This document shows, piece by piece, positions 1-7,666 of a stretch of DNA of 64,000 nucleotides. The DNA is from G965232465 sp965232465 (lineage in GTDB: Bacteria > Pseudomonadota > Alphaproteobacteria > JAQWUY01), in contig OZ246977.1 in the NCBI GenBank assembly GCA_965232465.1, positions 2,542,001-2,606,000 of the forward strand, given 5' to 3'. The notes beneath the pieces were generated by a model. That model did not search any database. It saw only the letters and a list, made by a program, of their open reading frames with translations, and was not told the DNA's origin. The position numbers were made by a program, and so were the translations under genes. Position 1 is the first letter of the stretch. Each line of letters begins with the position of its first letter.

Positions 1-49
1 ATTTATAGGTATGTATTACCTGTAACATTTTTTATTGGAAGGCATACTT

Positions 50-784
50 ATGATAGCTATATATTCATTATTTTTTTTAGTATTGACAACCCATTTGGCA
101 TTGTTAATAAATGCTGTATATCAAACCGCATATACAATCAGCCGTGCCATGTGTGGGGTTAATCCCTTGCCGATTGCCCTTAGTTTTGCCGGATCGGCCG
201 CTATTATCGCCACTGTTGGGGTGATAGTCACGGATTCATTACAAAATGTATTTCCCACTTTTGTACATATTTTACCTGCGGTTGGGGCGGTTTTGTTATT
301 TTGGTACGCATATCATGCATATAAATTGGCAATCAGCCCGTGTACTTGTGATACACAGCCGATCGATGCCAAAACCATTGGTGCCATATTTGTGATGAAT
401 CTGACTTCTGCCCATATGCTGAGTGATATTACTTTAATATCCGGTTTTTACAAAAGTTTTCATGATGATTATGGCACGGTTGCCACATCTGTTACCATCA
501 TAATTGCATTTGCCTTATCTGCTTTTATTTGGTTTGGATGTATTGGTGCCATAGCGTATAAATTGGGCGAAAAATTACAATTTGCCAAAATTCACAAAGT
601 ATTACACTGGGCATCTTGTATATTATTGGTGGGTATTGCCTTGGCAATTTTAACCGAAGCCTATACAGATTTACATATATTTGGTGACCATGATCATGGT
701 ATTACAGATGACCATGACCACACTGATGACCATGACGACCATGAAGACAACGATCATGAAGACGACCACGATCATAAATCCTAA
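50..784 (+). CDS. LysE/ArgO-superfamily exporter with His/Asp-rich C-terminal tail
   Basis: A 244-residue membrane protein. I chose the ATG at 50 because GGAAGG (37-42) lies 7 bases upstream; an in-frame TTG at 35 would sit on the ribosome site. About six hydrophobic segments are visible. The middle and end resemble ArgO/LysE: a FWYAYHAYKLA stretch matching the family's LLWYGFGAFK region, then an MNLTSAHMLSD stretch where ArgO has WLNPHVYLD, then FIWFGCIGA. The N-terminal family motif (LPLGPQN) is not preserved. The last ~30 residues are almost only His, Asp and Glu, a composition known from metal-handling transporters, and a CTC pair occurs near residue 100. Export of a cation or metal is inferred; an amino-acid exporter is the alternative. 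The family is fairly clear, the substrate is not. Confidence 0.6.
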   Translation: MIAIYSLFFLVLTTHLALLINAVYQTAYTISRAMCGVNPLPIALSFAGSAAIIATVGVIVTDSLQNVFPTFVHILPAVGAVLLFWYAYHAYKLAISPCTCDTQPIDAKTIGAIFVMNLTSAHMLSDITLISGFYKSFHDDYGTVATSVTIIIAFALSAFIWFGCIGAIAYKLGEKLQFAKIHKVLHWASCILLVGIALAILTEAYTDLHIFGDHDHGITDDHDHTDDHDDHEDNDHEDDHDHKS

Positions 785-825
785 TTTTTTGTTGTTGAAT
801 GGGCGATTACCATGTAAAAATGGTT

Positions 826-850
826 ATCCGATACAATTCGGATTTAATTA
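826..850 (+). terminator. possible terminator after the exporter gene
   Basis: A 6-bp stem ATCCGA/TCGGAT with a 6-base loop is followed by an AT-rich stretch (TTAATTAAT), 40 bases after the exporter stop codon. The T tract is interrupted, so termination is only possible. Confidence 0.3.
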
Positions 851-883
851 ATCGCTTGCAACCGCTTCTTAGAACTTAGACTT

Positions 884-916
884 AGAAGTGGACCCCGTTG
901 TTTGGGGACCACTTCT
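884..916. repeat. 13-bp imperfect inverted repeat (AGAAGTGG-A-CCCC), possible IS end or remnant
   Basis: Arms AGAAGTGGACCCC and GGGGACCACTTCT surround a 7-base loop; they pair fully except for one A/A position. No T run follows, so a terminator is unlikely. A near copy of the right arm, GGGGACCACCTCT, occurs at 27106-27118 upstream of the HNH nuclease gene. The sharing suggests ends of a dispersed element, but no transposase lies next to this copy. Confidence 0.4.
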
Positions 917-958
917 CCTCAAATATATAGGTTTAGTTTTTAATATTTTCCATTTTTA

Positions 959-988
959 TTGACTTTTGTAGTTTTATTATATTATCAT
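959..988 (+). promoter_or_regulatory. sigma70-like promoter of the SDR gene
   Basis: TTGACT (959-964), an 18-base spacer and TATCAT (983-988), about 35 bases before the SDR start. The whole segment recurs with only a few changes at 1917-1946 before the binding-protein gene, which supports a shared functional promoter and operator. Confidence 0.6.
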
Positions 989-1021
989 ATAAAAAACTAT
1001 ATGAATAAAAAGAGAGATAAT

Positions 1022-1798
1022 ATGTACCTAAACAAAATGTGTATGTCCGATCGTGTGGCGGTGGTTACCGGTGGGACATCTGGTATTGGGCTTGCGATTT
1101 GTCATGCCTTGTGCGAAGCGGGGGCGACTGTTATTGCCCTCACCAACGACATGTCGCAACACACAGACGCACAAGACTTTATACAACAACAGGGATACAA
1201 TATACATATACTCCCATTGGATGTAACCGATTCCGAATGGGTGAAAACCGTTTGCAATGACATTGAAACAACATTTGGATTCGTCGATTGCTTGATCAAT
1301 AATGCGGGTATAGTCCCCACTTGGCAAGGGGCAGAAGCAGTCACCGATGAAGTTTTCTTAAAGGTGATGGATGTAAATCTGAATGGTATGATGTGGTGTT
1401 GCCGATCGTTTGGTAGTCGTATGCTTAAATGGGGGCATGGTACCATTGTGAATATGGGGTCTATGTCCGGTATTATCAATAACATTCCACAAAAACAATG
1501 CTATTACAACATATCCAAAGCAGGGGTACATCACCTGACCAAATGCTTGGCGGCGGAATGGGCGGACAAAGGTGTACGGGTCAATTGCGTTGCCCCCACC
1601 TATATCGAAACACCACTGACCAAGTTTGGCATGCAAGACAACCCAGACATGGCACAACAATGGATTGACATGACCCCTATGAAACGGGTGGGACAACCTG
1701 ATGAAATCGCCTCAGTAGTATTGTTTTTGGCATCGGACGCATCCAGCCTTATGACCGGCAGTGTGGTCGTGGCGGATGCAGGGTATACCCTAATATAG
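1022..1798 (+). CDS. SDR-family dehydrogenase, probably polyol dehydrogenase
   Basis: A classical short-chain dehydrogenase of 258 residues. It shows the NAD(P)-binding TGGTSGIG motif near the N-terminus, the NNAG motif, the catalytic Ser in NMGSMSG and the YNISK active site (YxxxK), and ends with the usual TGSVVVADAGYT. I start it at the ATG at 1022, which has AGAGAG 5 bases upstream; ATG 1001 has no ribosome site. It stands just upstream of a polyol-type ABC transporter and xylulokinase and carries the same promoter module as the binding-protein gene, so it most likely oxidises the imported sugar alcohol to a ketose. The family assignment is firm; the substrate (pentitol or hexitol) is inference. 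Its own promoter and the 220-base gap show it is a separate transcription unit from the transporter operon. Confidence 0.85.
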   Translation: MYLNKMCMSDRVAVVTGGTSGIGLAICHALCEAGATVIALTNDMSQHTDAQDFIQQQGYNIHILPLDVTDSEWVKTVCNDIETTFGFVDCLINNAGIVPTWQGAEAVTDEVFLKVMDVNLNGMMWCCRSFGSRMLKWGHGTIVNMGSMSGIINNIPQKQCYYNISKAGVHHLTKCLAAEWADKGVRVNCVAPTYIETPLTKFGMQDNPDMAQQWIDMTPMKRVGQPDEIASVVLFLASDASSLMTGSVVVADAGYTLI

Positions 1799-1916
1799 TA
1801 AAACTATAAAATCATTTAATACAAGTATTGATTCGCTTAAAATATTTATCTAAAAATCTACTTTAATATAAAAATACTTTTATTATACAGATAGATAATT
1901 CATAAAATTATTTTTC

Positions 1917-1946
1917 TTGACTTTTCTAATTTTATTATATTATAAT
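1917..1946 (+). promoter_or_regulatory. sigma70-like promoter of the polyol transporter operon
   Basis: TTGACT (1917-1922), an 18-base spacer and a perfect TATAAT (1941-1946), about 70 bases before the binding-protein gene. It is nearly identical along its length to the SDR promoter at 959-988, so both units probably answer to one regulator, plausibly the RpiR-type protein at 11325. Confidence 0.65.
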
Positions 1947-2018
1947 ATTTTTGTCATAATTTTAACATGATATTATTATATTTTCAGTCTAAGTTGTAAA
2001 AATTTAAGGAGAATACAC

Positions 2019-3467
2019 ATGAAAAATTCAATAAAAAGATGGGCTGGTATTTCAGCCACTGTCTTAGGGCTTGGAATGTTTGCCATCGCACCGTCGATGG
2101 CGAATACCTTTAAGTTGTCCGATATTCCAGAAATCAAAAATAAAAAACCCATCAATGTGGCACTGGAAGCCGGTGGTGCCGCCGACTTGATTATTCCATA
2201 TTTACAGCGATTTTCCGATGCTACGGGCATTCCCGTAACCAGTGAATCGATGGTATTTGCCACCATTTATTCCAAAGAAGTGGTGGAATTACAAGGTCGT
2301 ACCGGGGCGTATGATGTAGTAGTCACAGAAACTTCGTGGACAAATGAATGGAAAGATTACCTATACCCGCTTAAAGAATTGGCGGAAAAATATGAGCCAA
2401 ATGGTGTGAAAGCATTTGAAGAATATTTGAAAACACACGATTCTGGTTTGTTACGCATGGCATCATCCCGTGATGGTACATTGGTTGGGGTACCATATTA
2501 TACATACACGCAAATTTCCATTTACCGTGATGATTTATTCAACCATGCGGGCGAAAAGGCGGATTTTAAAGCAAAATATGGCTATGACTTAGCCCCCGCC
2601 ACTTCGTGGGAGCAATTACGGGATCAAGGGGAATTTTTCACCCGTAAAAAAGGCGATAAGTTAAAAGGCAAAGTGCTTGACAAAGACTTCTATGGTCTGT
2701 CGCTAATGGCGGGACGGTTCCCCCATGTACAAGACGAACTAGCAGCGATGATTTGGGCACAAGGCAGTCACTGGGCATCTCCTGTACGGGAAAATGGCAC
2801 CCTAAAAGGCTTTAAAATCACCGACAAAGACCGTGAAACCATGAAATGGGCATTCACCAATTACCATGATTTAATGCAGTTCGCACCTCCGGGAACGGAA
2901 AATGCCTTTTGGGATTTTGCCACCGCACAATTTGTTGAGGGCAACACAGCAATTATTCCACTGATGTATAATGGTTTATGGAACTGGGCATCCGATGTTG
3001 CCAAAGAGGTTGACGATGCCAAAGCAGCCGCCGCCCCTGTCGTGGGAAGCCGTCCATACACCGGTGCCTTCCACTTTGCCCCTGCAAAGGACACGGATAA
3101 CCCCGAAGGGGCGTACTGGTTGTTAAAATACATCGGTTCTTACTTAACACAAAAGGAAATGATCGAAGGCGGTTGGGCGGGTACAAACCGTGCCGTATTG
3201 TCCGGATCTGATATGACCATTGATACCAAGTATAAAGAATATGGTTGGATTCAGCCTACTTTATCTCAGTGGGCGGAACAAGCCTCCGATGTAAATGATT
3301 ATCTACACTTTAACAGTGCCGCATTTGGTAAATTGTACGAACAAATGACCATTATCGGACACGAAAACGCAACGGGCGTAAAAACCCCAGAAGAAAGCGT
3401 ACAAGCATGGGAAAAATCGTTTAACAGATTACAGAAAAAGTTTGGTGAACTACCTGTAATAAAATGA
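2019..3467 (+). CDS. polyol/sugar ABC transporter periplasmic binding protein
   Basis: A 482-residue extracellular solute-binding protein (family 1, CUT1 type). It starts after AAGGAG and has a Sec signal peptide (basic start, hydrophobic core, APSMA cleavage region near residue 28). The mature part has typical segments such as YDVVVTETSW and LVGVPYYTYTQISIYRDDLF, and the C-terminal half carries the ANW-like wall residues (NGLWNWASDV). It would capture a sugar alcohol or related carbohydrate in the periplasm and deliver it to the permeases encoded next. First gene of the transporter operon. Which polyol it binds is not visible; the SDR and xylulokinase nearby favour a pentitol. Confidence 0.88.
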   Translation: MKNSIKRWAGISATVLGLGMFAIAPSMANTFKLSDIPEIKNKKPINVALEAGGAADLIIPYLQRFSDATGIPVTSESMVFATIYSKEVVELQGRTGAYDVVVTETSWTNEWKDYLYPLKELAEKYEPNGVKAFEEYLKTHDSGLLRMASSRDGTLVGVPYYTYTQISIYRDDLFNHAGEKADFKAKYGYDLAPATSWEQLRDQGEFFTRKKGDKLKGKVLDKDFYGLSLMAGRFPHVQDELAAMIWAQGSHWASPVRENGTLKGFKITDKDRETMKWAFTNYHDLMQFAPPGTENAFWDFATAQFVEGNTAIIPLMYNGLWNWASDVAKEVDDAKAAAAPVVGSRPYTGAFHFAPAKDTDNPEGAYWLLKYIGSYLTQKEMIEGGWAGTNRAVLSGSDMTIDTKYKEYGWIQPTLSQWAEQASDVNDYLHFNSAAFGKLYEQMTIIGHENATGVKTPEESVQAWEKSFNRLQKKFGELPVIK

Positions 3468-3568
3468 TAATCCTATAAACTCCATCCTCTGTGTGTGGCA
3501 TTCATGCTATGTCGCACATGTGGGTAATTTATAAAAAAATATCAAAAACATATGAGGGTGAAAAGAAA

Positions 3569-4459
3569 ATGTACACACGACGACGCAAAATGGAGTGGTT
3601 GGCACAAGACAAAGTGCTGAAATGGGTGTTAATTATCCCCTTATTGGTATTTCTTGTCTCGTTCATGTTATATCCCACTGGGTACAGTCTGTATATGTCG
3701 TTTACCGACTATGTAATGCGGGGGGATCCTGAATTTATTGGCTTGGAAAATTATCGCACCGTGCTTATGGACGATGTATTTTGGGCTTCGATGGGTCGTA
3801 CCATATATGTAATGATTGTGTCCATATCCATTGAATTGGTACTGGGTATGGGCTTGGCATTGTTATTAAATCGTGACTTTGTCGGACAAGGCATTATCAG
3901 AGGCTTATGCTTTGTACCCTTATTGGTATCCCCATTGTCTATGTCATTGATGTGGAATTATATTCTGCACATTCAGTTTGGGGTTATAAACACTGTTATC
4001 CGTTGGTTTGGTTTTGATGTGGTGCCGTTTTTATCGTCCGCTGATTATGCGTTAAATACGATTGTGTTTATGACCGTGTGGCAATGGTTGCCATTTTCCA
4101 CTTTTGTAATGTTGGCAGGTCTAAAAGGACGCCCCAAAGATCAATTCGAAGCCACCATGATTGATGGGGCAACGGCTTGGCAGGTGTTTTGGAAAATCAC
4201 CCTGCCCATGTTAAAGCCATTGATTATTATCATTATTTTACTTCGCACCATGTGGTTGATGCGATTGTTTGACCCGCTGTATGGTACCACCCGTGGCGGT
4301 TTGGAAACGGAATTGCTGGATTGGATGATTTACCGCATAGCATTCGTGTTCTTTGACATTGGTGAAGGATCCGCATATGCGTTGGTGGCGTTATACCTAA
4401 CGCTGATAGTGGGGGTGATTATGTTTAAACAATTAATTAAAAATATGGAGGCAAAATAG
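3569..4459 (+). CDS. polyol/sugar ABC transporter permease (MalF-like)
   Basis: A 296-residue inner-membrane permease with six predicted membrane segments and the EAA cytoplasmic loop (FEATMIDGATAWQVFWKITLPMLKP) that docks to the ATPase. I start it at ATG 3569, with a GAGGGTGAAAAGA ribosome-site region just upstream; reading from 3491 would add a non-hydrophobic leader. It is separated from the binding-protein gene by about 100 bases holding a weak stem-loop, which may lower permease expression relative to the binding protein. It ends 2 bases before the next permease. Confidence 0.88.
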   Translation: MYTRRRKMEWLAQDKVLKWVLIIPLLVFLVSFMLYPTGYSLYMSFTDYVMRGDPEFIGLENYRTVLMDDVFWASMGRTIYVMIVSISIELVLGMGLALLLNRDFVGQGIIRGLCFVPLLVSPLSMSLMWNYILHIQFGVINTVIRWFGFDVVPFLSSADYALNTIVFMTVWQWLPFSTFVMLAGLKGRPKDQFEATMIDGATAWQVFWKITLPMLKPLIIIIILLRTMWLMRLFDPLYGTTRGGLETELLDWMIYRIAFVFFDIGEGSAYALVALYLTLIVGVIMFKQLIKNMEAK

Positions 4460-4461
4460 CC

Positions 4462-5265
4462 ATGAAAAAGTTTCTATTTTGGCTTGCGGTACTATTGATG
4501 GTTTTTGCCTTTATCTTTCCCATCGTATGGGTATATATAACCGCCTTAAAGGCACCAGAAGATATCTTTTCGGAAAATCCATTTGTGTTTGCACCAACAC
4601 TGGAAAACTTCCGATATTTAATTGAAGTACGACCGGTTATGGGGGAACTGTTAAACTCCATCATACTAAGTATCAGCAGTACGATTATTGTCATTATGAT
4701 TTCCGTACCCGCCGCATACAGCTTTGCCCGCTTTAAGACCGGCGGGGGGCATATCCTATTTATCACCATATCCACCCGCATGTTCCCCGGGGTCGTGGCT
4801 GCCATACCGTTTTTCTTGTTATATCGTAACATTGGATTATTGGATACGCACCTTGGGTTAATGTTGTTATATGTGTACTTTAATATGAGTTTTGCCACTT
4901 TCTTGTTATATGGATTTTTCAAAGAAATCCCCGAAAGTTTGGAAAAAGCCGCCATGGTGGATGGATACGACCGTATCACCATTTTACGCAAAATAGTCTT
5001 TCCTTTGATTAAACCGGGGGTAGCAATAACAGCGATGTTTTGTTTAATTTGGTCATGGAACGAATTTTTATTTGCATTCCTGTTTACCCGCCGGATCGCC
5101 CGCACCATTTCGGTCAGCCAATCGACCTTCTGGGGATCGGTGGAAATTCAATGGGGTCCAATGGCGGCATTGATGGCAATTGCGATTATTCCCACCTTAT
5201 TATCCGCATGGATTATGCAAAAACATGTGGTGCGGGGTTTAACCTTTGGGGCAGTGAAAGGATAA
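4462..5265 (+). CDS. polyol/sugar ABC transporter permease (MalG-like)
   Basis: A 267-residue partner permease with an N-terminal membrane anchor, six predicted segments and a clear EAA loop (PESLEKAAMVDGYDR followed by FPLIKPG). The family ending HVVRGLTFGAVKG is present. It forms the membrane pore together with the preceding permease. Spacing of 2 bases to the upstream gene and 4 bases to the small membrane gene downstream indicates one transcript. Confidence 0.9.
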   Translation: MKKFLFWLAVLLMVFAFIFPIVWVYITALKAPEDIFSENPFVFAPTLENFRYLIEVRPVMGELLNSIILSISSTIIVIMISVPAAYSFARFKTGGGHILFITISTRMFPGVVAAIPFFLLYRNIGLLDTHLGLMLLYVYFNMSFATFLLYGFFKEIPESLEKAAMVDGYDRITILRKIVFPLIKPGVAITAMFCLIWSWNEFLFAFLFTRRIARTISVSQSTFWGSVEIQWGPMAALMAIAIIPTLLSAWIMQKHVVRGLTFGAVKG

Positions 5266-5269
5266 TACA

Positions 5270-5437
5270 ATGGATGTCATGGACAGAATTTTTTGGGGTA
5301 TGGTGGGCTTTATCGGCTTGCATTTTGCCTTGCTTGCGGGGTTGGAAAACCACATACCGTTTTATGTGGGTTCCGCCTTTGCTTTCGTGTATTTAATCTG
5401 GTTTTTCTTCAAAGGCTATAAACTGTTCAATAAATAA
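5270..5437 (+). CDS. small two-segment membrane protein in the ABC operon
   Basis: A 55-residue open frame begins 4 bases after the MalG-like permease and ends 13 bases before the first ATPase, inside an otherwise tightly packed operon, which argues that it is real. It contains two hydrophobic segments (around IFWGMVGFIGLHFALL and FYVGSAFAFVYLIWFFF) split by a short polar turn, and ends in a basic tail. Glycerol-type ABC operons of rhizobia carry a small uncharacterised membrane protein at the same position (GlpU/DUF2160-like); I cannot show homology by eye. A transporter accessory or stabilising role is inference. Confidence 0.6.
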   Translation: MDVMDRIFWGMVGFIGLHFALLAGLENHIPFYVGSAFAFVYLIWFFFKGYKLFNK

Positions 5438-5450
5438 AAGGACTTAACTG

Positions 5451-6587
5451 ATGCAAACAAAAAAAGTATTACAGATACAAAATGCCTATAAGTCCTATGG
5501 GGATGTACTGGCTCTTAGTGGTGTATCATTTGATTGCCACCAACAGGAGTTCTTAACCTTGTTCGGACCATCTGGGGCGGGAAAGACCACCTTATTGGAA
5601 TGTATCGCCGGTGTCAAGGACATAGACGATGGCACCATTACTTTAAATGGTAATGTGATAAACGATGTGCCAGTACAAAGCCGTAATGTGGCAATGGTGT
5701 TTGAAAATTATGCATTATATCCGCATCTGACGGTGGCTCAAAACATTGCCTTTCCCTTAAAAGCCCCCAACGCCTCCAAATACACAGCGGACGAAATAGA
5801 CCAAAAAGTGGAAAAAATCGCCAAAGATTTAGAAATTGACATGCTGTTAAACAGAAACCCTGCACAGTTATCGAATGGACAAAAACAGCGGGTATCACTG
5901 GCACGGGCATTGGTACGGGATGCGGATATTTATTTATTGGACGAACCGATTGCCCACTTGGATGCTAAACTTCGTTCCATCGCACGGGCAAACCTAAAAG
6001 CCATGTGTCGGGACTTGGGCGTAACCATTGTTTATGTGACCCATGATTTTAGGGAAGCCTTGGGGCTGTCCGATCGGATGGTGATTATAAATGCAGGAAA
6101 AATTTTACAAATTGGCACGCCACGGGAAATTTATGAAACCCCACAAACCGATTATGTGGGGCATTTATTGGGCGATCCGGCAATGAATTTTGCCGATGGC
6201 GTCTTGCAACAATCAGACAAAGGCATTTTCCTAATGGTACATGGGGTGGCAATTCCCCTGCCCCACCGCCTGCACACACAAGCAAAGCACCGATTACAAT
6301 GGGGTAGCACCGAAACCCGTTTCGCTATTCGTCCCAATGGTGTGACAATTTTCATTGACACTCCCGACCAAGGGGACACGAATGCCATCGCCTGTACCGT
6401 GTACACAGTGGAACATCGGGCGGAATCGCTGTTGGTGTATGTGACATTAGGCGGATATGCGTTTGGCGGGCTGTTACCACTTGGCACCCCCATAAAAACA
6501 GGGCAATCTGTATGGGTATATTTAAACCCAGACAGTGGTTTCTTGTTTGATGCAACCTTTGAAATATCATCAATCATAAAGGTGTAA
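5451..6587 (+). CDS. polyol/sugar ABC transporter ATP-binding protein 1
   Basis: A 378-residue CUT1-type ATPase. Walker A is GPSGAGKTT, the signature is LSNGQKQR (Asn in place of the usual first Gly), Walker B is IYLLDEPIAHLD and the switch His is in VTHD. The Q-loop position, normally Gln in VFQ, is Glu (VFENYALYPHLTV). The C-terminal ~130 residues form the regulatory OB-type domain typical of MalK relatives. A second ATPase gene follows 1 base later, so the transporter probably uses an ATPase heterodimer, as known for glycerol GlpS/GlpT systems. Confidence 0.9.
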   Translation: MQTKKVLQIQNAYKSYGDVLALSGVSFDCHQQEFLTLFGPSGAGKTTLLECIAGVKDIDDGTITLNGNVINDVPVQSRNVAMVFENYALYPHLTVAQNIAFPLKAPNASKYTADEIDQKVEKIAKDLEIDMLLNRNPAQLSNGQKQRVSLARALVRDADIYLLDEPIAHLDAKLRSIARANLKAMCRDLGVTIVYVTHDFREALGLSDRMVIINAGKILQIGTPREIYETPQTDYVGHLLGDPAMNFADGVLQQSDKGIFLMVHGVAIPLPHRLHTQAKHRLQWGSTETRFAIRPNGVTIFIDTPDQGDTNAIACTVYTVEHRAESLLVYVTLGGYAFGGLLPLGTPIKTGQSVWVYLNPDSGFLFDATFEISSIIKV

Positions 6588-6588
6588 T

Positions 6589-7662
6589 ATGAGTGTCTTG
6601 ACTTTCGATAATGTATGCAAAATCTATGATGGGGATGTAGTTGCTGTTCACAATGCCAGCTTTACCAGTGAGCAAGGGGAATTTCTTGCCTTGCTTGGAC
6701 CCTCTGGCTGTGGCAAAAGTACCACCATGCGGATGATTGCTGGCTTGGAAGAAGTGACCCAAGGTATCATCCAGTTCGACGGTAAAACCGTAAATACATG
6801 GAAACCCGCCGATCGCAATGTGGCATTATCCTTTGAATCGTATGCGTTATATTCCACTTTAACTGTACGGGGTAATATTGAATTTCCGCTTAAAGCAAGG
6901 GGCATTTCCGCTAGAGAGTGCGAACAACGGCTACAACATATCATCAAAGTGTTTGAAATAGAAGATTTATTAGACCGAAAACCCTCCGAAATCTCGGGCG
7001 GACAAGCCCAACGGGTATCCTTAGCACGGGCATTGGTACGCAATCCTGATGTACTATTATTGGACGAACCTTTATCACACCTTGATTACCAACTTCGCAC
7101 CACCATGCGCATGCGGATTCGTCATATTCATGATACTTTGGGGGCTACCACCATCTATGTGACCCACGACCAAGAAGAGGCGGTGGCTCTGGCGGACAGA
7201 ATTATTGTCATGAATCATGCGGAAATTCAACAAATTGGCGATGTGGATGCCCTGTGGCATAATCCGGTAAATACTTTTGTGGCGGGCTTTTTGGGCGATC
7301 CTGCCATGAATTTTATCACCGCCCACATACAACAGGGTAAACTACACACAGATGCAGGCACCATACCCATACCCAAATCCGCACAAGGAAAAATAAATGG
7401 CATGCTTACCGTTGGTTTTCGCCCCGAATATGCATCGTTATCGCCCGCACAAGGTAAAGGTTTATCGGGGGAAGTATTACTGAATGAATTTCAAGGGGAA
7501 CGGTGCGTTATTACCATCACCACCAACTCTGGTATGTTAAAAATTATCGAATCGCATAATAGTATATGGCAAGCGGGCGATAAAGTGTGTATAATGCCTG
7601 ATAAAGAAAAGATGCATTTCTTTGATATGGACACAGGCTATGCAATAAAATGGAAGGTTTAA
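6589..7662 (+). CDS. polyol/sugar ABC transporter ATP-binding protein 2
   Basis: A 357-residue ATPase paired with the preceding one. Walker A GPSGCGKST, signature ISGGQAQR, Walker B VLLLDEPLSHLD, switch VTHDQEEA. Here too the Q-loop Gln is replaced by Glu (LSFESYALYSTLTV). A MalK-like C-terminal regulatory domain follows the nucleotide-binding domain. Its signature is closer to canonical than that of ATPase 1, so the two sites of a heterodimer would not be equivalent. It lies 4 bases upstream of the aldehyde dehydrogenase gene in the same operon. Confidence 0.9.
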   Translation: MSVLTFDNVCKIYDGDVVAVHNASFTSEQGEFLALLGPSGCGKSTTMRMIAGLEEVTQGIIQFDGKTVNTWKPADRNVALSFESYALYSTLTVRGNIEFPLKARGISARECEQRLQHIIKVFEIEDLLDRKPSEISGGQAQRVSLARALVRNPDVLLLDEPLSHLDYQLRTTMRMRIRHIHDTLGATTIYVTHDQEEAVALADRIIVMNHAEIQQIGDVDALWHNPVNTFVAGFLGDPAMNFITAHIQQGKLHTDAGTIPIPKSAQGKINGMLTVGFRPEYASLSPAQGKGLSGEVLLNEFQGERCVITITTNSGMLKIIESHNSIWQAGDKVCIMPDKEKMHFFDMDTGYAIKWKV

Positions 7663-7666
7663 CATT

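Noticed and set aside
3491..3525. Stem-loop between binding-protein and permease genes as a feature of its own
   Set aside because: The pairing (TGTGTGGCAT with TATGTCGCACA) is imperfect and no T run follows; mentioned only as a possible expression modulator.
4437..5108. 223-codon minus-strand frame opposite the MalG-like permease
   Set aside because: The permease on the plus strand has clear family motifs; the antisense frame has none and no ribosome site.
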